A stretch of DNA of 39,795 nt, from assembly GCA_021208135.1 (NCBI GenBank), contig JAJOKB010000011.1:1-39795 (forward strand). The letters run 5' to 3'. This document shows, one piece after another, positions 1 to 9,765 of this stretch (the stretch's first letter is position 1; every line of letters starts with the position of its first letter). The stretch comes from Verrucomicrobiota bacterium. Lineage in GTDB: Bacteria; Verrucomicrobiota; Verrucomicrobiia; Opitutales; Oceanipulchritudinaceae. The notes below the pieces were generated by a model. It had not been told where the DNA came from. It saw only the letters and a program-made list of their open reading frames with translations, and did no database searches. Position numbers and translations under genes: made by a program.

Positions 1-2
1 CA

Positions 3-455
3 TTAGAAGGGAAAAAGGCACCGGCTTTTTCATTGTCGGGTAGCGATGGCAAAACACATCGGCTCGAGGATTACGCGGGCAAATCCGTCGTCCTCTATTT
101 CTACCCGAAAGACGACACCCCCGGCTGTACCAAGGAGGCCTGTGGCTTCCGCGATCTCAACAAAGACATCCTGAAGAAAGGCGCGGTCATTCTGGGCGTG
201 AGCCCCGACGACGCGGCATCGCACAACGCCTTCATCAAGAAATTCAAGCTGCCGTTCGTGCTGTTGTCCGATCCGGACACGAAGGTCATGACGAAATACG
301 GCGCGTACGGAAAGAAGATGATGTATGGCAAGGAAGTCGTAGGCGTGATCCGCTCCACCGTCCTCATCGGACCGGACGGGAAGGTAATCAAGCATTGGGC
401 CAAAGTGCCGCAGGCCGAAACGCACCCCGAACAGGTGCTCGCCGCGCTCGCATGA
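3..455 (+). CDS. bcp: Bcp/PrxQ-type thiol peroxidase (peroxiredoxin), 5' end missing
   Basis: Cytoplasmic thiol peroxidase that reduces hydrogen peroxide and organic hydroperoxides through a reactive cysteine. The frame is open from base 3 and enters at the conserved N-terminal region (LEGKKAPAFSLSGSDGK), so only a few residues and the start codon lie outside the window. The motif FYPKDDTPGCTKEAC carries both the peroxidatic Cys and, five residues on, the resolving Cys of the PrxQ/Bcp class. A later segment (VIRSTVLIGPDGKV) also fits the family. The stop is 12 bases before the next gene, which suggests co-transcription with tatD. GC content and codon use (many GCG, CGC, GAC) match the tatD fragment and differ from everything after ~1.1 kb, so this gene probably belongs to a different genome from the rest of the window. 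Family assignment is secure. Confidence 0.93.
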   Translation, partial: LEGKKAPAFSLSGSDGKTHRLEDYAGKSVVLYFYPKDDTPGCTKEACGFRDLNKDILKKGAVILGVSPDDAASHNAFIKKFKLPFVLLSDPDTKVMTKYGAYGKKMMYGKEVVGVIRSTVLIGPDGKVIKHWAKVPQAETHPEQVLAALA

Positions 456-467
456 CAGGACACGACC

Positions 468-1112
468 ATGCGCCTCTACGACGCCCATAACCATCTACAG
501 GATGAGCGGCTAGAGGCGCAGGCAAACGAACTCGTACGCGCGGCGCGCGAAACGGGCGTGGTCCGCATGGTTGTCAACGGCTCAACCGAATCCGACTGGA
601 CCGACGTCACCGCGCTGGCCGAGCGACATCCCGACATCGTGATTCCCAGTTACGGTCTGCACCCGTGGTACATTCACGAGCGCACCGCGCAATGGGAAGC
701 GCGTCTGCGCGAGGCCCTGTCAGCGCGCCCGTCGGCCGTCGGCGAGATCGGACTCGACCGCTGGAAAGCGGACCTGCCGTGGGAAGGCCAGGAAGACGTA
801 TTCTGCACACAGCTGCGTATCGCCGCCGAACACAACGTGCCGGCCAGCATCCACTGCCTGCAAGCGTGGGGTCGCCTCGTTGAACGGCTTGAGTCCACAC
901 CCCTGCCCGCGTGCGGGTTCATCCTGCACAGTTACGGCGGTTCCGCTGAACTCGTCGACCGGCTGGCTCCGCTCGGCGCGTATTTCTCGTTTCCCGGCGC
1001 CTTCGCCCGCGAGAAGAAGGAGCGACAGCGCGAGGCGTTCCGGCGGGTACCACCCGACCGCCTACTCATCGAAACCGACGCGCCCGATCAATTGCCGCCG
1101 CGCGGGCAGTTG
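468..1112 (+). CDS. TatD-family metal-dependent hydrolase, 3' part lost at a junction
   Basis: TatD-like amidohydrolase-fold nuclease or hydrolase. All the metal-binding motifs are visible in order: DAHNHL near the N-terminus, GEIGLDRW (bridging Glu), SIHCLQAWG, ILHSYGG, and ETDAPDQLPP (final Asp). That accounts for about 210 residues. A normal TatD protein continues for another ~40-50 residues with a helical segment after the ETDAP motif. Here the frame runs instead into unrelated sequence at a GGATCC site, with a sharp fall in GC. The ATG at 468 lies 12 bases after the bcp stop. The frame stays open to 2129, but I do not believe the 553-residue product is a natural protein. I end this feature at the GGATCC; the true breakpoint could be a few bases upstream. 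Whether the enzyme is a DNase or has another substrate cannot be told. Confidence 0.85.
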
Positions 1113-1117
1113 GATCC
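1096..1117. other. Probable chimeric junction at a BamHI/Sau3AI site
   Basis: GGATCC lies at 1112-1117. It sits where composition changes from ~65% to ~50% GC, where a TatD gene loses its C-terminus, and where a glycosidase-like C-terminus begins without its N-terminus. GATC ends are typical of Sau3AI partial-digest libraries. The short PRGQLDP stretch could belong to either protein, so the break may be anywhere in about 20 bases. Recombination or assembly chimerism are alternatives. Confidence 0.7.
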
Positions 1118-2129
1118 TGCTGCCTATGCGCTGATTGGCGGGGTGTATGCACAGTGGGAGCAGGCAGAGCCATTTTATCAAGATGCAGTGCTTACCACGC
1201 CCAAAGTGGGGGTTTATCTGGGAAGTTATCCTGGACTGGATGCGGGCAAGAGTGAGGAGGGCGCAGTTCTGTTGTGTGAGCAAGCGAAGTATGATTGCAA
1301 TGTATTGGACGGCCTGGATTCCATCGAAGGTTATGAGTTATTGATCCTGACTGACAGCACTATAGTTGACGAGGCATTGGCTGCCAAATTGGAAAGATTC
1401 TATCGGGGCGGGGGCAAGTTGTTGCTGAGCGGCAATGCCGGACATTCCGCCGATGGCTGGTGGATGTTGGGCTTTTTGCCATTGGAGTTTAAAGGCGAAG
1501 TGGCTAAGTATCCGACCTTCTGGAGAGCACGGCCCGCATTTGATGCTGACATGAGCAGTAGCGACCGCGTGTTTTACCAGCAAGGTTATCAAGTTGTTGC
1601 AGGTGCGGGAGTGGAAGTTTGGATAGACCGGGTATTGCCTTATTTCAAGCGTACCGCGGTGACCTTTTCCTCACATTTTCAGACTCCACCGGTGGCTGAG
1701 GTGGATAGTTTTCCTGCAGTGTTAGCTGGTGAGCGGTTTGTGTATTTTGCAGATCCCATTTTCCGCGAATACCGTCAAAGCGGCAATATCGTGGTGAGGG
1801 AAGTGTGGGAAAAGGCTGTGGATCGGCTAATCGGAGCACCGGCGGTTGGTAGAGGTTTACCCAGTGCGGTGAACGTTTACCCGTTGCGTAAGGGGAATGA
1901 TTTGTTGGTTACCCTATTGCATTATGTGCCAGTGCGTAAAGCGATGGATATCGATGTCATTGACGAGCGCGGTAGCTTTGCCGGCGAAATTCTGACTGTG
2001 GATCGGGGTGGCAAACACATTATTGATTTTGCCACAGGAGAAAAGTTGGTTGCCGTAGATGCGAATCGCTATGAGCTGCCTGCGCGCAAAGGAGTGCTGA
2101 GGCTTACTATTCAGGACTATTTTCTATAA
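1113..2129 (+). CDS. C-terminal part of a GHL6-like hypothetical glycoside hydrolase
   Basis: About 338 residues, open in frame with the upstream TatD fragment but of different origin. The sequence resembles the C-terminal half of large bacterial proteins annotated as hypothetical glycosyl hydrolase 6 / beta-galactosidase-trimerisation-like. It opens with a helix-like segment (YALIGGVYAQWEQAEPFYQ), then a Rossmann/GATase-like domain (VGVYLGSYPG; SIEGYELLILTDST; RGGGKLLLSGNAG), followed by beta-rich segments ending in DYFL. The catalytic TIM barrel expected upstream is absent, cut off at the junction. Composition matches the rest of the window. The gene converges on recB and the two coding ends overlap by 13 bases. 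No start codon of its own can be assigned. The family call is moderate and rests on domain pattern, not on a search. Confidence 0.55.
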   Translation, partial: DPAAYALIGGVYAQWEQAEPFYQDAVLTTPKVGVYLGSYPGLDAGKSEEGAVLLCEQAKYDCNVLDGLDSIEGYELLILTDSTIVDEALAAKLERFYRGGGKLLLSGNAGHSADGWWMLGFLPLEFKGEVAKYPTFWRARPAFDADMSSSDRVFYQQGYQVVAGAGVEVWIDRVLPYFKRTAVTFSSHFQTPPVAEVDSFPAVLAGERFVYFADPIFREYRQSGNIVVREVWEKAVDRLIGAPAVGRGLPSAVNVYPLRKGNDLLVTLLHYVPVRKAMDIDVIDERGSFAGEILTVDRGGKHIIDFATGEKLVAVDANRYELPARKGVLRLTIQDYFL

Positions 2130-5100
2130 TCCTCCTCGGGCAAAAGCTTATCCAGTTCCGCCAGCAATGATTCGGCGGGCTGGATATGCAGTATGCCATG
2201 GCTGGTTTGGGACTGCACGCCCCTGAGGTAGATGATCCAACCACCGGCCAGTTGTGTCTGCGGCCCGACAAATCTGCGCAATGCAACTAGGTAGAACAAG
2301 GTTTGCAGGAAGTAATGGTGCTTACAGGCGTGTTGCATCAGAGCTTCGCGAGTGTAATTGGACGCAGCAGCGCCCAAGTCATTGGTTTTCCAGTCGATTA
2401 CGCCCCATTTGCCGTCCTTGGTAAGAATCAAGCGGTCAATAAAGCCGGTGAAAAAGCCGGTGACTGCCTCTGCTGGTAAGTGCTGCACAGATTGAGCGTA
2501 ATTCTCCATTCCGTGTGCATGCAATACCGCTGCGATGCGTTGTGGATCCAAATGTTTTTCGATTGGTAACAAGAAATTCCATTCCGCCGCGTCCGGTGCG
2601 CGGCAAATGTCGCAGACAGGGAGGTTTAATCCGGGAAGGACTGCTGACCGCAACTGGTTAAACATGTCGGTACATGCCGCTGCAAATGCGTTGGCATCAG
2701 CTGTGCGCGACAGCGGATACTGTTGCATGAAATCCCTCACAATGGATGCTTCGGCAGTATCAAAATTCCATTGTTCGAGCCAATTGTGTACGGCAGTTCC
2801 GATTCCTGCGCCTCTGGGAGCAGTGGCGAACATATTAGCCTCTGGCGCTTCGGCAGAAGTGGTAACAGGCAACTCTTCCTTGCCGGAATAAGGTGAAGGT
2901 TCGCGAGTTAGGCTTGAAAATGAAGTGGTGCTCCACGCCCTGGGAATCTGCGGCAGGGGTCGCGCGAAAACTTCTGTTTGCGTTGCATTTGAAGCAGTGT
3001 TCCAGACCGCGGCTTGCAATTCGGGCAGAGTCCTGACTGAAACAACATCCTGCAGATTGGCGGCTGAAATCCGCGTTTCCAATTCCTGTTGGTGGCGCTG
3101 GTCTTTGCCGCTTGCAGTGGCGCTCGCTAGCCAATCGGAGAATTCTACATCAGGATTACCTGCCAATAGCCAATCCAGCGGGGTAGCTGCTTTGCTGCGT
3201 GAATTCTGGACCTGACCTGCCACTACCCAGAGTTTTACTTGTGCCCGTGTCAGGGCGACGTAGGCCAGTCGAATTCGGTCGGCGAGTTGTTCCTTGGTCA
3301 GTTGTAACTGGATGTCTGTAGGTGCTTCGCGGCAATCGACAAATGCGGTTGGACCATTGAGTCTGTCGAGGCGTGCATAGTTTTTACTCTCGCGCATTCT
3401 GCCAAGGCTCAAGCAGAAAACAAAAGGGTATTCCAGCCCCTTGGCTGCGTGCATGGTAACGATTTGCACCGCGCGCGCGTCGCTTTCCAATCGCATTTGC
3501 CGTTCATCATCGGAGGGGCGCTGGGTTGCACCTGCCACCTCATTGGCGTACCAGCGCAACAGCGCGTCCAACCGATTGCCATGGTCGATTTCAGCGCGTT
3601 GCAAAACCTCTAACAGTTGCCTGAAATTAGTTAAGGCGCGTTCGGCATTTGGTAAACTGGCCAGATTAAGCGAGACCCCGTGGGATGCATCCAATTGCAT
3701 CAAGGCTGAGGATACCCCGTGGCGTTCCCACGTCTGTTGTAATCGTTGGAAGCTTTCGAGGATTTGGTCGGCCTGATCGCCAATTGCCGCTATATCAGCA
3801 GCAGTGTATCCGATCATTGTAGTGGCCAAAGCCGCATTCAGTAACGTGGATCTGCGCGGGTTGTGCAGGGCATGCAGAATAGTGAGCAGCTCAGCAGCCT
3901 CAGCGCTGGCAAACAAATCGGCAGAGCCAGCTCTTACGGCTGGTACACGGCATAAATGCAGGGCATTAACATAGCCTCCGCCTCGAAGTGGTCGCCGACC
4001 AGAACCGCAAAATCGCCGGGGTGAACAAGCCGGGAAGCGAGCGGGTTGGCATTATCGGTGCCGCTTTCCAAACGGGATTGTGATACCAGGATAGCGGCAA
4101 TTCTTGCGGCGATGCTCTCAGCCAGAAGTTGGGTCAGTTGTTGTTTATTGCCCGGCAGGGAGGTATCGGAAGGGCAAATCCATACCTCAACGCGGTGTTC
4201 GTTATTACCGTCAGGATCTCCGGCCAGCCAGCGTTCTGCACTCATACCTGATTGCGCAGGCATGAATTGCAGACCTGGATTTAGAAATGCCTGTTTGCCC
4301 TGAAAAAAAGCATTGACCGCGGCGACCAGTTTAGGTGGTGCGCGGTAGGTTTGGTTGAGCGAAAATACCTTCGCACCGGCTTGAGCGCGTGCATTCAGGT
4401 AGGTGTTCAAGTCGGCTCCGCGAAAGGCATAAATCGCCTGTTTGGGATCGCCAATCAGGACCATGCGACAAGGATCATCCGCTGGTTCCAGGAAAATCTT
4501 TTTAAAAATAGCAAATTGGCGTGGATCGGTGTCCTGAGATTCATCAATCAAGCCGATTTTGTGGCGTTTGCGCAGGGCAGCAGCGAGTGCCGGGCCGGAA
4601 CCCTTATCATGCAAAGCATCGTGAACCCGACTTATAATACCATCAAAGGTTATCCAGCGTTGCCCGTGTAACCATTGGTCCAGTCTCGGGCGTACATAAT
4701 CCAGCAAAGCCTTCCGGTGTTGCCAGATTGAGAATTTTTGTGCGGAGACTATTTTTTCCGCGCAGGTTACCAGTGGGTGGATTTCCAGTTGTTCGGCATG
4801 TGCCTTATTCGCCTTACCAGAGCGGTTACACCAGTTTTTTGCCTGTGCAATGAAGTTGAGCGCAGTCAGAACACCCGGTGCAAAGGCTGAATTTTGCCTG
4901 CATCAATTTGCGAAAATGGCTTTCGAAAACCTGAGTAGATGGGGTATCTTTTTTCCTTTTGGGAATCTCGAGGAATAACGATCTAAGTCCAAGAGTGTCA
5001 CACTCATCGCGTGTTGAGAACAGTGCCTCACACTGGGCGATGGTGTGCTTTATATCTGGAACCGCAGGAATAAATTCTGCCTCTGGGTAAGGTAACGCAT

Positions 5101-5662
5101 CGTGGCAAAACTGGATATCATCGGAGATGTGCCAACCGCCTGACACTTTCAGGCTGGTCATGGCAAGATCGCTGGCCACGTGGATTTCCCAATAATCCCG
5201 CACCAGTTGGTTGAGGATTTCGTCCACATCTGTGCACAATTCTGGAATGACCGGTAAGCCGCACAAAGTGCCCTCGGTCTGTAAGACTTGCATGCAATAG
5301 GAGTGAATGGTACAGACATTCAGTCGATCCACCTCAAGCAAGGCCTTGTTGATGGTGGTTTGCAGGCTTTCATGGGGAAATTGGCAACGGATGGCATGCA
5401 CACCGGGATTTTCTTTAGCCTCATTGGCACCGGCTGGAGCGGCGAGCTGAGTCAGAACCCGACGCACCCGTTCTGCCAATTCGCCCGCAGCGTCATTGGT
5501 GAAAGTGACCAGGAGGCATTCGCTCACACTTTGAATAGTGCCTTCGAGCAGCAATCGCGGTACCAAGTGACTGATGGCAAAGGTTTTGCCGGTTCCAGCA
5601 CTGGCTTCAATCACGCTGAGGCCCGGTTGAATAGGCGTGTGGATAAAATCAAAATTGATCAT
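2117..5662 (-). CDS. recB: RecB, helicase-nuclease subunit of exonuclease V (frameshifted here)
   Basis: RecB is the 3'-5' SF1 helicase and nuclease of the RecBCD double-strand-break repair enzyme. The start at 5662 is clear: its ATG overlaps the recC stop in an ATGA arrangement. The N-terminus has the Walker A motif EASAGTGKT, then LLVTFTNDAAGELAERVR and CTIHSYCMQVL. The middle has IDESQDTDPRQF (Walker B) and LIGDPKQAIYAFRGAD. The C-terminal helicase part has TMHAAKGLEYPFVF and RIRLAYVALTRAQ. The nuclease domain follows, with GTAVHNWLEQW, GFIDRLIL and GVIDWKTND (catalytic Asp and Lys). Length (~1180 residues) is normal. Frame breaks lie near 4880 and 3935; reading resumes in family sequence each time, which suggests sequencing errors. 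No recD follows; the next sequence downstream is the convergent glycosidase fragment. Confidence 0.92.
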
Positions 5663-8600
5663 GCCGACTCACCTTTGTTCCACTCGATGACCGGGCGTGC
5701 AATCAATGCCGACCACTTGAACCATTCCTGCGCAAAGTTGAATGGATCGCGTCCGCGCCAAGCCAAGCGGAATTCATCGGTCTGGTGACTTGGTGTTGCG
5801 GGGTTAAAACCGGAATCTGGCTGCAGTTGTTTGTCCAGCTCACTCATTAAGTATGTCCAATGCCCGCAATCTGGATCCACATAACCTGAATCCGGATCCG
5901 GTTCATAATCCGGAGGCCACCTGGATGCCAAGTGCCAGCTGATGTCGTGTGCAAAAGGCAATGGAGAGCTTAATCCCGCACGCATTCCAATCCAGAGGTT
6001 GCGCAGATGGTCGAGAGCGACGGAGGATTGTACGCAAGGTAAAAATACGCGGCTGCTCCTCATCTTGTCCCAACAAACACACAGGTAACTGTTGTCCGGA
6101 GGCTGAGGCCACCAGCATGTGTATCCAAGGACTCAGCAAATGTTTAAAGGAAAGAAAATTTGCCTGGACTGAAAAAGAACCAGGCAGAACCCTCTTTACT
6201 GCACATGGCGGATGAACTGATAGTTCCTATGTCAGGTACAGTGACCTGCATGTGCTGCACGGTGCCGAGCAAGGCTTGAATTTGTTCAGCATGGGACAAG
6301 CTTTTGTCCAAAATTTCCTGCCAATGCGAATCCCCCAGATTATCGGGTGGCAAGCTGCGGGTTGCTTCCAGCAGCGACTTAAGTCGGCTTAAAGGTTGAG
6401 GGAATTCCGTCCAACTGCGCGCATCCAGAACAATCGGATTGTTCGTCTTTTGTAATAACGTTTTGAGCAGGTTGTCGCTGACCTGATATTTCAGCAATCC
6501 ACTCAACTCCATAGGCTGATGATCCAATTCCCAGTCGGATTTGGTATTCAGGCTTAGGCCGATCTTCAGTGCCTGAGCCCACGCTTTTGCAGGATTTTTC
6601 CAGAATGAGGCTAAATCCTCACTGGTTATCATAGCGCTGAATTCATCCGTCCCTACCTTGGCCACAGGGCTGGCGAAAGGAATAGTTTGGCGTTGCTCAG
6701 GAGTTTTGCTCAGCAGATGAGCGATTTTTGCGTGCGTCTGTTGGTAAGATAATGCCTGTTGTGGGTCCGGGGAGAAATAATTGTGCGCAAAGGGTTGAAG
6801 GCGATGTTGGATGGGATTGACCGCATTGGGTGGCAGCACACGCAGCAATTCCTCGACGCAGGATGAAAATGGTTCTTGTTTGCCGGTGCGCACGTTGCGA
6901 TTCGGAGCACTGATGATCAAACGTTCGGTTGGAGTCAGCAAGGCGTCCAAAAATTGCTGACGATCATCCAATCCCGGACGTCGGTCCCAAATTTTGGGGC
7001 GATTGCGCAACAAATCCCAGGAAGGCGTACGATTTTGCCTGGGGAATGCAGCATTCATTCCCAGCATCACCAAAACCCGGCAAGGCAGATGCTGCAGATG
7101 ATTGAAGTGGCCCATTAGCATACTGCCGCCGATGCTTGCGCTGCGATTGGACTGTTTTAGTTGAGCATGGATCCAGTCCCTGATGGCACCGGCATCCAAG
7201 GCCTCGTTGCATTGCTCGCGGGCAAGCTTCGCAAGGATGTCTTTTAATTCCAGCAGTTGATCGCCATCGCGGGCAAAAAGTTGAGACAAGCCGTGCGGAT
7301 TCTTTGTGCCCAGTTTGTTGCCGGACAGTGAGTTTGCCAGGCCAGATAGGTTGACTCAATTGCGGACAGCCAGGCGCAAAAATCTGAAAGTAGGGGGAGG
7401 TTGCCACCGAGTTCATCTGCCTCAGGAAGCACCCAGGTTTGATCGGGGTAACGGGCATCACTATCGTTGGCTAACCAGTAACCAGAGATCAGTCGGTCGC
7501 GCGCGTAGCCCAGTCTGCCCGGGCTGCTTGTGCCTGCACCGTGGGTAAATCCGCTGGCTTCAAGCCAATTGCGCAGTAACTCGCTGTCTTCGGTTTCGAG
7601 GTGTGCCAAAACGGCAGGATTGAACAGCAAAAATGAGATGTCCGAAGCTTGTAGCCGACTTGTGATGACGCAGTCGAGCAGAGTCATCAGACCTTGGGTC
7701 AGGGGCAACTCATCCAACACAGGACGCTCAGTGAACTGAATCGGCAAGGGTGAGGAGCCAGACAAAAACAAAGCGCGCGCCAGGGGGGCGTAGGTCTCAA
7801 GATCGGGTGTCACCAAATGCACATCCGACGGCTTCAGATCCGGGATATCAGCAAACGCCTTGAATAAAGCGTCCTGGATAGCTTCAAGTTCGCGCTGGGG
7901 GCCAAAGCAACTGTGAACGCTGATCGAGTCATCGGCAGATTTGCTTTGGCCCTTGTCTTCGAACCGCATGATTCTGATATCTTGCTGCAGCGATTTGAGC
8001 AAAGTGATGGGTTCAGGGTTTCTTTGAGTGGGCTGTGCTTCATCGGGGTCCGGCCAGTGTGCATAATTCGGATCCAATTGTTCCAGCAGAGCAAAGGTGC
8101 CGATGGCATTGCGCCCCATGCTGGTGAGCAACGGATGTCCTCCGGCTATCTCCAGTTCCTCAGGTTCCGAATCAATAGCAGGCAAAAGCAGAGGGTCGCG
8201 GGCGATTTCCCCAAGGTAGCCCAAGGTTGGCAGCAAGACGTGTACCTGGACATCCGAACCAGCACTGTCCAGTAATCGCAGCACTTGCACCAACAAGGGG
8301 TCCAATGATCCGGTTGCAAGGGCAATAACTCTGGGAAAGCGGTTGCGAAGACTGTGCAGGAACTCCGCGTTGCTGCGGTTGAGGTGCATCTGCAGGGCAG
8401 GGTGGGGTTCATCGGGTCCGACAGCCTGGCGCAGCTCCTGCCACAAATCAACCTGCCAGCCGGACGGCGCATCCGCTGCTTGCGCTCCGTACCATTCGAC
8501 TACCCATTCCGGGCGATGGTGACCATAGTTGTTGAGCTTATCCGCCAGAACACCGGCCAGAGCAAAGCGATCACGGATCGCAAGTGGACTGTTAACCCCA

Positions 8601-8893
8601 AGGTGGTGCTGGTACTTTTGCACCAGGGGCAGGATGAGCCACTGCATTTGTTCTTTTAGCCATTGGCTGTTCTCTCCGGGACCCACAGCCGCATGGATAA
8701 AGGTACGCGCGGTCTGTAGGCTGAGTCCCATGCACACGCCATATTTTTGCGACAATGCCCGCTGCAATTGGGCACCGAAGGGCAACGATGGAATAATAAC
8801 AGGTTGACGCGCCAGAACACTATTCAAGGTTGGATTTCCCAAACGCTCAAAGAGGTCATCAAACCTAAGGTGCGGTTGCAACGTCAGAGCCAT
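5659..8893 (-). CDS. recC: RecC, Chi-recognition subunit of exonuclease V (frameshifted here)
   Basis: RecC binds RecB and RecD and, in studied members, scans DNA for Chi. The N-terminal part includes QPVIIPSLPFGAQLQRAL and IHAAVGPGENSQWLKEQMQW. The middle includes SVHSCFGPQRELEAIQDAL and DVHLVTPDLETYAPL, then LPCRVLVMLGMNAAFPRQ, all matching the RecC fold (inactive helicase-like plus inactive nuclease-like domains). The C-terminus ends RLAWRGRDPFNF. Length is ~1078 residues. Frame breaks lie near 7280, 6150 and 6045. The first joins two pieces that would read LNFFARDGDQLLELKDI. I take ATG 8893 as the start rather than GTG 8899. It is 15 bases after the stop of the upstream hydrolase, and its stop overlaps the recB start by 4 bases, so recC and recB are probably translationally coupled. 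Confidence 0.9.
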
Positions 8894-8908
8894 GACCACA
8901 TCTTAGGC

Positions 8909-9712
8909 CTAATCGCCGGCCACAACTGGATTGGACAGAGCCCCGATGCCTTCAATTTCCGTCACCACGGTATCGCCTGGCTGCAAATATACCGGAGGAG
9001 TGCGTGCCATGCCCACGCCGTCAGGCGTTCCGGTGAGTATGACGGTTCCCGGATGCAGCGTGGTATTGCCCGACAAAAAGCTGATCAGTGCCGGAACGTT
9101 GAAAATTAGATCTCTGGTGTTGCCGTCCTGAAGCACGACGCCGTTGAGCAGGGTGCGCAGGCGCAAGTTGTGCGGATCTGGAATCTCATCCGGAGTAACC
9201 AGGCAAGGTCCCAGTGGGCAGAAAGTATCGAAGGTTTTCCCACGGCAGATCTGCCCTCCGCCCCATTCTTTTTGCCAATCACGCGCGGACACATCGTTGC
9301 CCACGGTGTAACCGGCAACGTATTGCAGGGCTTCAGCTTTGCTGACATTGCGACAGGTCTTACCAATGACCACCGCCAATTCCACTTCATAATCGACTTT
9401 ATCGCTGCGGAGGTGGCGGGGAAGTCGTATCGGGCCACCGGGGTCTTGAACACTGCCGGGCAATTTCATGAAGCAAACAGGAAACTCAGCGACAGTTCCC
9501 TTCATTTCAGCTGCGTGTGCGCGATAATTTTGAGCAATACCAATGATGGCTACCGGACTGATGGGTGCCAGGAGTCGACCGTCTGGCAACTTATCGCCAG
9601 TTTTTTGCCAGCCCTCGGCACAACTGCCGATGACTGACTCTTTGCTGCCGTCAGGTTCGATACAACCGTGGTGAATGCTGCCATCGGCAGCCAGAACGCG
9701 GATAATCTTCAT
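8909..9712 (-). CDS. Fumarylacetoacetate hydrolase (FAH) family protein
   Basis: FAH-fold enzymes are metal-dependent hydrolases, decarboxylases or isomerases acting on 2-oxo or beta-diketo acids. The start is ATG 9712 (MKIIRVLAADG); the frame is open further upstream but without family sequence. Conserved features are AIIGIAQNYRAHAAEM, VDYEVELAVVIGK with the metal-binding E-x-E, YTVGNDVSARDWQ, GKTFDTFCPLGP, and TGTPDGVGMARTPP. The protein has 267 residues and is intact. It lies 53 bases downstream of the EIIA-DAC gene and 15 bases upstream of recC, so it may be transcribed with both. The substrate cannot be read from sequence. Single-domain members of this size are often acylpyruvase or oxaloacetate decarboxylase/tautomerase-like, but that is only a family-level guess. 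Confidence 0.9.
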   Translation of the reverse strand: MKIIRVLAADGSIHHGCIEPDGSKESVIGSCAEGWQKTGDKLPDGRLLAPISPVAIIGIAQNYRAHAAEMKGTVAEFPVCFMKLPGSVQDPGGPIRLPRHLRSDKVDYEVELAVVIGKTCRNVSKAEALQYVAGYTVGNDVSARDWQKEWGGGQICRGKTFDTFCPLGPCLVTPDEIPDPHNLRLRTLLNGVVLQDGNTRDLIFNVPALISFLSGNTTLHPGTVILTGTPDGVGMARTPPVYLQPGDTVVTEIEGIGALSNPVVAGD

Positions 9713-9765
9713 ATTTTCAAAAGCCGGGTAATGGACCCATTGGCCTGATTCATGCGAATAGCAGG

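Noticed and set aside
468..2129. A 553-residue TatD-glycosidase fusion enzyme
   Set aside because: Both parts are incomplete, the composition changes abruptly, and the join is at GGATCC; a cloning or assembly chimera is far more likely than a natural fusion.
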